NCBI RefSeq assembly: GCF_027409185.1
Contig: NC_084471.1
Location: 6,912,535-6,976,534, forward strand
Direction: 5' to 3'
Source: Cynocephalus volans
Lineage: Eukaryota > Chordata > Mammalia > Dermoptera > Cynocephalidae
DNA length: 64,000 nucleotides
Every line of letters begins with the position of its first letter. Position 1 is the stretch's first letter. The position numbers were made by a program, and so were the translations under genes. The notes beneath the pieces were generated by a model. That model was not told the origin of the DNA and made no database searches. It saw only the letters and a list, made by a program, of their open reading frames with translations. Below are positions 59,601 to 64,000 of the stretch, one piece after another.

Positions 59601-61146
59601 CACACTGGAGTCAACATACTTCAGGCTTCGGGGGTCAGTGCATTTGAACCTTGTCCCAAGTAAACACTCATCAATGTGGGTGCCCACAGGCCACCTTGGC
59701 ATACAAGAGCTGGCTTTGATCATTACTAAAGCCCAGAGTCTGCAGATGGCCACATGGCCAGTCTAATCCTCCTGGAGGTCACACTCCCTGCCCTTTGCCC
59801 CTCTCCCCCTGGCTGGGGAGGGCTGGGGAAGGCCGATGGGCTGGCAGACAGCCAGGGCGGCCTTTCTCCTAATCCTCACTTCCCCATCAGGCCGGGGTCT
59901 GCTCACTGAACCTACCCAATGACAGGGCTCCACCGACCAGGCAGGGACTTCCTCACCACCAGGAACAAAGTCACTCAGTGCAGGCGCTGGCAGGCATAGC
60001 AAAGAGTAAATCCTTAAGGAAGCCCAGATAAGTGGGTGAAAAGGAGCATGATCTTCCTGTCTGGGGCCCTTTGATGTCAAAAGCTCCATGATGCCACTCG
60101 CCCCAGGCCCTGTTCCCTGGCTCAGAACCCCAGAATGTGGCACATCCTTCCCTGAGAAAGATGCCAAACCCTAGTAGTTCTGGCAAGAGAGAAACAACTC
60201 CCACGTCCTCCCCTTCCACTGACACCCACATGGACAAATGTTTAATCAGGACGAGATTCAAATGCACAGGATCTCATTTCTAGGGGCACTGAGCTCAGAG
60301 GGGAGGGGAGGGCTGGCCCAGGACAGTGGAGACTGGAGGAGAGGCTTGGATGGGGGCATGTCCAGGGATCCACTCCAGCCACCAGGAAGGGTCCCGAATA
60401 GTGGAGGAGGGAAAGGAAACAACTTTCCTATCCCCGGTCTGCCCCCCTCCCCCGCCGTGGTCTCGCCTCCAAACCGGCTATTCCTTCCCTGCTGCGTGCC
60501 CCAGGGTTGCCCCCTCCCAGAGGCTACCCAGCCGCCGGAGGGTTGGGGCGCGCTTTCTCCAGGCCAAAGCCCCGCTCTTGCTCAGACCCAGGGCGCCCAG
60601 CACCTCCCACCGCAGGGACCTCCCCCACCACCGTCCCCCGGGTCCCGCTCCCTACTCCCTGTCGCCCCGGGGTGACCCGGCTCTCAGTCCCGGGACGCGG
60701 GGCTCCTTTCGAGCCCGGGCGCTGGAGTGGGGGTAGGGGGAGAAGGCGCGAAGGGTCCCCGACTTCGTCCTCTCGCGGTTCCCACGGCCAGAACAGCCGC
60801 CCGCCGGGCGCGCCCCCTTCCTGGGCCCAGCGACCGAGTCCCCCCCAGCCCCGGCCCCCGGCCCCCGGCCCCCGGCGAGGGGCTAGAGGACGCTGCGGTG
60901 GAGGTATCTGCCTGGGGACGGGGAGCTGCAGGATGCACCCCGCGGCGGCGCGGACGCACCCAGCGGGATCCCGGCGAGCACGCCGACGCAGTGCAGCGCC
61001 CCGCCCGAGGAGCCGAAGAGCATGCGCGCGTCGCGGAGCAGGTGCGGGGCGCGCTCGCTCAGGCACAGGGTGGCGCCGATGTGGTAGAAGCCCAGGAAGC
61101 CGCAGCCCGCGAAGGACACGCTCCAGCCGCGCTCGGGGTCGTACAT
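41384..61146 (-). CDS. PNPLA3: PNPLA3, patatin-like phospholipase domain protein (adiponutrin), complete
   Basis: PNPLA3 acts on lipid droplets and endoplasmic reticulum of liver and fat cells as a triglyceride and retinyl-ester hydrolase or transacylase. It competes for the ATGL cofactor ABHD5, and in human it is induced by SREBP-1c and ChREBP. Coding exons on the minus strand are 60960-61146, 58094-58326, 56480-56545, 52868-53077, 50823-50883, 48325-48546, 46803-46935, 42903-43007 and 41384-41624. They total 1458 nt, 485 codons plus TGA, without frameshift; human has 481 residues. The patatin domain covers about residues 10-179: oxyanion loop CGFLG at 15-19, nucleophile motif GSSGG at 45-49 with Ser47, and Asp166 in DGG. 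Residue 148 is Ile, the common human form. The start is supported by the Kozak context GCCGCC and the MYDPERGW sequence. Extra length lies in the variable C-terminus. The gene appears functional. Confidence 0.97.
42186..42320 (+). repeat. MIR SINE
   Basis: Has the MIR blocks accacatgccaagtactggc and gacaggtgaggaaactgagg. In PNPLA3 intron 8. Confidence 0.6.
42903..43007 (-). CDS. PNPLA3: PNPLA3 coding exon 8
   Basis: Encodes [18 protein letters not shown] then [16 protein letters not shown], matching the human LVTWLPDMPDD..PAS segment. Length 105 nt. The acceptor is ctgcag and the donor is GTAAGT. Confidence 0.93.
43115..43217 (-). mobile_element. tRNA-Ile-like SINE, monomer
   Basis: A minus-strand monomer with ggccttggtgttatcagcac and a terminal ccaccggctggtcc. 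An 11-bp duplication flanks it (aagcagttctc at 43104-43114; aagcagttgtc at 43218-43228). Confidence 0.85.
44560..45200 (+). mobile_element. old LINE fragment (L1M/HAL1 type)
   Basis: Resembles the 5' portion of old L1 or HAL1 elements, for example ttcaacctgcaattttatat followed by gcagccaacccatcaatcag, and catttcccggcatgcataat. A-rich, and no intact frame. Boundaries are approximate. Confidence 0.45.
45715..45830 (+). repeat. MIR SINE
   Basis: Clear MIR 3' half: tacagatgagaatgctgagg then cttgcctgaggtcacacagc. Confidence 0.7.
45913..46019 (-). mobile_element. tRNA-Ile-like SINE, monomer
   Basis: A minus-strand monomer with a long poly-T start, ggccggccacatggattgaa and ctaaccagctgagctaacca. 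Flanked by ttactgt on both sides. Confidence 0.85.
46060..46275 (+). repeat. MIR SINE
   Basis: A nearly full-length MIR: an 'acatgacaagcacttcacgc' core, then 'gcacagagaggtaaatttag', and 'cagccaggatttgaaccggg' to the end. Confidence 0.75.
46803..46935 (-). CDS. PNPLA3: PNPLA3 coding exon 7
   Basis: Encodes [19 protein letters not shown] then [20 protein letters not shown] and AFIQ. The hydrophobic [15 protein letters not shown] stretch is highly conserved with human. Length 133 nt. The acceptor is tttccag and the donor is GTGAGT. Confidence 0.95.
47484..47813 (-). mobile_element. MLT1-type LTR (ERVL-MaLR), solo
   Basis: In plus reading it runs tctattcgggctgcaataac, cacagttctggaggctggga, ggtgtctggtgagggcccac, tcctcacatggtggatggga and acaaacattcagaccatagc, which is an MLT1 LTR in reverse. 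No internal coding region. Confidence 0.85.
48325..48546 (-). CDS. PNPLA3: PNPLA3 coding exon 6
   Basis: Encodes [18 protein letters not shown] then a variable acidic and Ser/Pro-rich linker, and [19 protein letters not shown] with LSPKLTT. The linker is the same length as in human (73 codons) but diverged. Length 222 nt. The acceptor is tttgtag and the donor is GTACCG. Large frames on the plus strand here are shadows. Confidence 0.95.
48845..49070 (+). repeat. MIR SINE
   Basis: MIR order: ggccctgagccaggcacttc, catttctcagctggggaatc, acagccacagagccagtatg. Confidence 0.65.
49720..50205 (+). repeat. L2 LINE 3' region
   Basis: A C/T-rich stretch ending in L2-like blocks: gttcactgcagtatccctag, ttgcttggcaccctgaaggt, gcacaatgaacattttctga. 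The long Pro/Ser-rich frame at 49450-50151 is not a gene. Confidence 0.55.
50823..50883 (-). CDS. PNPLA3: PNPLA3 coding exon 5
   Basis: Encodes [20 protein letters not shown], matching human VLGEICLRGYLDAFRFLEEK. Length 61 nt, ending in phase 1. The acceptor is tcacag and the donor is GTATGT. Confidence 0.95.
51190..52560. other. unassigned, LTR-like intronic sequence
   Basis: PNPLA3 intron 4. Mid-repetitive in character, with a TATA-like ctataaag near 51797 after a cagcccttct run, and several aataaa signals. It looks like diverged LTR material but I cannot assign a family. A SINE lies at 51477-51578. Confidence 0.3.
51477..51578 (-). mobile_element. tRNA-Ile-like SINE, monomer
   Basis: A minus-strand monomer, ggtggctggccagtacaggg to gctaggcgaccaacccc. 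Flanked by gtttaaac at 51469-51476 and 51579-51586. Confidence 0.85.
52868..53077 (-). CDS. PNPLA3: PNPLA3 coding exon 4 (catalytic Asp166)
   Basis: Encodes [20 protein letters not shown] then [40 protein letters not shown] and [10 protein letters not shown]. The catalytic Asp166 (codon 53066-53068) is in the DGG motif. Length 210 nt, phase 0 at both ends. The acceptor is ccttaaaag, with a short pyrimidine tract; the donor is GTGAGT. Confidence 0.96.
53932..53985 (+). repeat. 27-bp tandem duplication, two copies
   Basis: Copies at 53932-53958 and 53959-53985 begin acttctaaacggagaaattt and differ at one base (cagagca versus cggagca). Confidence 0.95.
54430..54665 (+). repeat. MIR SINE
   Basis: MIR order: cacgtgtcaggctctgtgct, cacatcaactgtgatactgc, gtggtagagcagggattcaa. 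Confidence 0.65.
55434..55559 (+). mobile_element. tRNA-Ile-like SINE, monomer
   Basis: A full monomer with ggctggccagtcagctcagt, ggtgctgataacaccaaggt and an (aaac)n-type tail. A 14-bp duplication flanks it (aaaacatgttttgg at 55420-55433; aaaacatgctttgg at 55560-55573). Confidence 0.9.
56480..56545 (-). CDS. PNPLA3: PNPLA3 coding exon 3 (contains residue 148)
   Basis: Encodes residues 141-162, [17 protein letters not shown] then SFRGV. Residue 148 is Ile (ATC, 56522-56524). Length 66 nt, phase 0 at both ends. The acceptor is ttgcag and the donor is GTGAGT. Residues 151-155 differ from human. Confidence 0.96.
57000..57385 (+). other. possible ERV-type solo LTR
   Basis: Has LTR-like features: a 'cttgcctggagaataaaaac' poly(A)-signal region followed by a U5-like stretch. 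Family not identified; no coding capacity. Confidence 0.3.
58094..58326 (-). CDS. PNPLA3: PNPLA3 coding exon 2
   Basis: Encodes [19 protein letters not shown] then [39 protein letters not shown] and [19 protein letters not shown]. Contains the conserved HPSFNLSK and [10 protein letters not shown] segments. Length 233 nt, entering in phase 1. The acceptor is cccccag and the donor is GTAAGC. Confidence 0.96.
60960..61146 (-). CDS. PNPLA3: PNPLA3 coding exon 1 (catalytic Ser47)
   Basis: Encodes [18 protein letters not shown] then [18 protein letters not shown] and [20 protein letters not shown], ending LAGIPL plus one base. Ser47 (codon 61006-61008, TCG) lies in GSSGG. Length 187 nt; donor GTGCGT. 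The start lies in a GCCGCCATG context. Confidence 0.96.
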
Positions 61147-61165
61147 GGCGGCGGCGCCGGCGGTG

Positions 61166-61257
61166 CGGGTCGGGGTCGGGGTCGGGGTCGGGCTGCGGCG
61201 GCGTCCGGCTCGGCTGCTGCTCCGCGCGGTGCCTGTCGCTGTCGCTGTCGCTCTCGG
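61166..61257 (-). repeat. PNPLA3: hexamer repeats in the PNPLA3 5' UTR
   Basis: Two short arrays: about four cggggt units at 61166-61192 and about four ctgtcg units at 61233-61257, plus-strand reading. Their 6-bp period keeps a frame open upstream of the start. Confidence 0.85.
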
Positions 61258-61290
61258 CCCGGCCCCGCCGAGCGCAAGACATTCCCTGCG

Positions 61291-61298
61291 TGACGTCA
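61291..61298. promoter_or_regulatory. PNPLA3: full palindromic CRE (TGACGTCA)
   Basis: A perfect CREB/ATF octamer lies 145 bp upstream of the PNPLA3 ATG, inside the CpG island. Whether it is used is unknown. Confidence 0.7.
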
Positions 61299-62234
61299 CC
61301 GCCGGCCCGGCCCCTCGGGCCACGCCAGGGACCCTGCGGGGGCCCGGGGCGGGGGCGGACCTGCACCGGGGTCCAGCCCCCGGGGGCCCCCGACTCGGGA
61401 GAGAGAAGTTTTTCCAAAAGTGCAAAAGGCAGTGATGTCCTTTTCTGTTCCTTTTCATCCATTAAGTCGGGGGGAAAGTGGTCGCTGATGCTCACTTAGG
61501 TCCCTGATCCTTTTGACACCTTTTCATTTCCTTTTTTACTCGGGGAGATTCAGCCTAAAGCAGGCACCACCATCAGAATAGAATGTACTGTATTTGGTTC
61601 GTTTTCTTGCAACTTTTGGTATGATCGTCTTCAGTTCATGGCACCTGGGAGAGATTTTTAATTTAATGACAGTGACACGAAGTTTCCGTTTCTAAGTTTC
61701 TGGCCGAGCGGAGCGCGGACTGCCCACCCCAACCCCCCTGGGAAGCCCGGATGGTGGGTCTGTCCCTCCCTACATGCTGGCTTCGCTGAGGGGAACGGAG
61801 GCGGGGATCCTGCCCTGACCCTCCACCCCCACCTTGGGGCAGGATCAGGTGGGGTCATGATCTCTGTCCTCCTGCTCCCCTCCCAGGACCCACCCATCCC
61901 TCCTGCATGGCATGACCACTCTTACCACTAATGATAGGAAGGCCAGGACCTGGGGACAGGAATTTGAGGCTGTGACTAAAGGACCCAGATGAGTCACCTG
62001 CCACCAGCCGCACGCCTTCACATTCTCTTCCTGTCCACCCTCAGACATCTGTCCTCCCCAGTGTGACCCAGATGTGGGCAGGGAGAAGCAGAGCCGAGGC
62101 GTTACCCTGTCTCTGTTGCGGCATGTTGACAGCAGGTGGACCCTTCCCCACCTCCCAGAGACAAAGAGAGGAAAAGACTGGGCAAGGGTCTCATGGCCCA
62201 GCTCTCTCGGCCCCTCACCAAGTGTCCAGTGGGG

Positions 62235-62455
62235 TGAGCACATGGAGTCGTGGCTGAGACTGCAGGCTTTGGCATCAGAAAGCCAGGGCACAAAGGCTGG
62301 CTTCTCTGATCATTACAGCTTGTGAGCATCATTTAACCTCCCAGACCTTCAGTGTTCTTATCTGTACCACTGGGGAGAAAACTGCTGTGTGAAGGTCATG
62401 GCAAGGTTCAATGTGATGGACGGAAGGCACCCCACACAGTGCCTGGCAGTACCGC
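62235..62455 (+). repeat. MIR SINE
   Basis: MIR order: tgagactgcaggctttggca, gagcatcatttaacctccca, cacacagtgcctggcagtac. Confidence 0.65.
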
Positions 62456-63450
62456 CCTTAGTCCTGGGTAGGAGGGCCCTGCCCCGGCTCCCCATCTGTC
62501 TCTCTCTGAGTCTCTGTCTCTCACACCCATGCTCTCTCACATGGCTCCTTCCACAATCAGGATCTAGCCCTCAGCTGCATGCTGGGCCATAAGCATTTCC
62601 TAACTTGAGCTCACTGTTCAGGCCCCAGGGAAAGTTCTCCATATCCCCTGGCTTGTTCCCTCAGAAGAAAAAGTGTGTGCTTTGCCGGTGGTGCAGAGAT
62701 CTCGGTGGTGCCCTGCTCGCGTCGCACACAGACCCTTATTTGCAGCATGGGGAGAACTGACAGCTGAAGCACTGAGGAAAGAAGAAAAACAAACTAATGT
62801 GTCGAATCCTTGTCTGGTGTCACAGAGGCCACTGCTGCTTGCATAATGAAGTGTCCTTTCCTGAGAGTGACAAGCATACGTTTCCCTGCGGCTCATGTTC
62901 TAGTTCATGGGACTCGTGGGATTGATTAGCAGCAGCTGTACATGGAGGCTGAGGAACATTTTCAATATTAAGCAATTCATATTGCTATTAAATTTGTATA
63001 TTCACAGGTCTGACTATAACATGTGAAACCTGATGCCTCTTCTTGACTTTAGCAACTAGAAGAATATGAAACAGTAGAATTGCAAATAGTTTTATTTTGG
63101 TAAAAATATTTAATAAGACTTAAATTTTCAATCATATTAAATTTAGATTTAAAACTTTTAAATAGTTTTTATAGGATATGTAGAGTGTGCAACTCATCCC
63201 AGTTTTCCCGGGACTTTCCTGGTTTTAGTGCTGAAAGTGCTGCAGCCTGGGAAACCTCTCAGTTGGTCAATGCTAAGTTTCTTGCTGTGGGCCCTGCAAA
63301 TGTCAGGAGTAGTTCTATCTGGCTCAGAATAAGTCCTCAATAAATCCTAGCAATTTTTAATCTTGGTCAGGAGATGGCCAAGCCCCCGGCATAGAGACCT
63401 GTGACAAGACACAGAGAACGGGAAACCAGCTCAGAATAGAAACACACACA

Positions 63451-64000
63451 CAGTCGACCCTCACTATTCCTGGGTTCTGTATTGATGAATTTGCCTACTT
63501 GCTAAATTTAATTGTAACTCCAAAATCAATACTTGCAGTTCTTTTGTGGACACTTGTGGACATGCCAAGAGCAGCATAAAAAACTGAATTACCTGATGTG
63601 CGCATTCTCAGCTGAGGCTGAGCCAGGGGTGACACTCCGCTTTCTTGTTTCAGCTCTCAGACTACAAATACGAGTCCTTGGCGTGGTCCATTTAGAGCCA
63701 GGTTTTTCACATTTTGGGCCTTTTTGTTGGTGATTTTGCTCTTTAAAATGGCCCTCATGTGCAGTGCTGAAGAGCTGTCTAGTGTTCATAAGTGTGTGGA
63801 GGCTGTGATGTACCCTACAGACAAAATCCATGTGTTATATCAGCTTCATTCAAGTGTGAGTCATAGTCCTGTTGGCTGTGAATTGAATGTTAATGAACCA
63901 GCAATATATATCAGATCAGGTGTCTTTAGACAGAAGCGCACACATAAAGCAAGATTATAATGTAACCAGAAGCTGGCAGGAACCTAATTCTCTGTTTTCC
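63451..64000 (+). mobile_element. Tigger (pogo) DNA transposon, 5' part
   Basis: Starts at cagtcgaccctcactattcc, a Tigger-type terminal inverted repeat, and continues through the leader into a transposase-like frame. It is cut by the right edge of the window, so the 3' end and full length are not visible. Confidence 0.85.
63748..63960 (+). pseudogene. decayed Tigger transposase N-terminus
   Basis: The 70-codon frame MALMCSAEELSSVHKCVEA then VMYPTDKIHVLYQLHSS to VFRQKRTHKARL resembles the N-terminal pogo/CENP-B-type helix-turn-helix of Tigger transposases, with the GCELNVNEPAIYIRSGV segment recognisable. It ends in a TAA in place of the continuing transposase. It is a fossil with no expected function. 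Confidence 0.8.

Larger units (their letters stand above)
60520..61400. promoter_or_regulatory. PNPLA3: PNPLA3 CpG-island promoter and exon 1
   Basis: Very CpG-rich sequence covers exon 1, the 5' UTR and the start of intron 1. A CCCCCGG tandem lies at about 60855-60880. No TATA box is seen. Several long frames here on both strands come from the base composition. Confidence 0.8.
61401..64000. other. intergenic sequence upstream of PNPLA3
   Basis: No gene recognised. It contains a MIR at 62235-62455, AT-rich unassigned sequence at 62940-63180, and a Tigger transposon from 63451 to the edge. Confidence 0.7.

Noticed and set aside
60507-61499. 330-codon plus and 323-codon minus frames across the PNPLA3 CpG island
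   Set aside because: Arg/Pro/Gly-rich translations are typical of CpG islands where stop codons are rare. The real exon 1 uses a different minus-strand frame.
1-64000. CRISPR array, operon, prophage or bacterial element
   Set aside because: The window is eukaryotic, with spliced genes and mammalian repeats. No direct-repeat array with regular spacers was found.

Overview
The window is nuclear DNA of a placental mammal. It holds two intron-rich genes, both on the minus strand, in a background of mammalian transposable elements (L1, L2, MIR, MLT1 LTRs, Tigger, MER5 and mariner-like elements). The young SINEs are tRNA-Ile-like monomers and dimers with good target-site duplications, and I see no 7SL-derived Alu or B1. 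This SINE profile fits a colugo (Dermoptera) best. The genus is an inference from the repeats; the placental-mammal call is firm.

Layout. From about 61.15 kb down to 41.38 kb lies a complete PNPLA3 gene: nine coding exons, 485 codons, every splice site GT-AG, no frameshift, and a CpG-island promoter at 60.5-61.4 kb. From 35.32 kb to beyond the left edge lies SAMM50. Fourteen coding exons are present, giving 454 complete codons plus two bases, and its CpG-island promoter is at 35.1-35.7 kb. The last, very short exon (about 15 codons by comparison with the 469-residue human protein) is not in the window. The head-to-tail order PNPLA3 then SAMM50 matches human 22q13. About 6 kb of intergenic DNA separates them. 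Upstream of PNPLA3 (61.4-64.0 kb) there is only repeat-bearing intergenic sequence, ending in a Tigger DNA transposon with a decayed transposase frame that runs off the right edge.

Function. SAMM50 is the Omp85-family barrel-insertion channel of the mitochondrial outer membrane. PNPLA3 is a lipid-droplet patatin-domain acylhydrolase. They are neighbours, not an operon, and share no known biochemical pathway.

I found no new biological system. The most useful observations are a divergent nucleophile motif in PNPLA3, an Ile at codon 148, a 26-bp SINE stub whose target duplication overlaps a SAMM50 splice donor, a dimeric tRNA-Ile SINE subfamily, a twin-primed L1 inversion, two palindromic mariner MITEs, and a full CRE upstream of PNPLA3. 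Comparisons with human proteins rest on memory of those sequences, not on an alignment run here.
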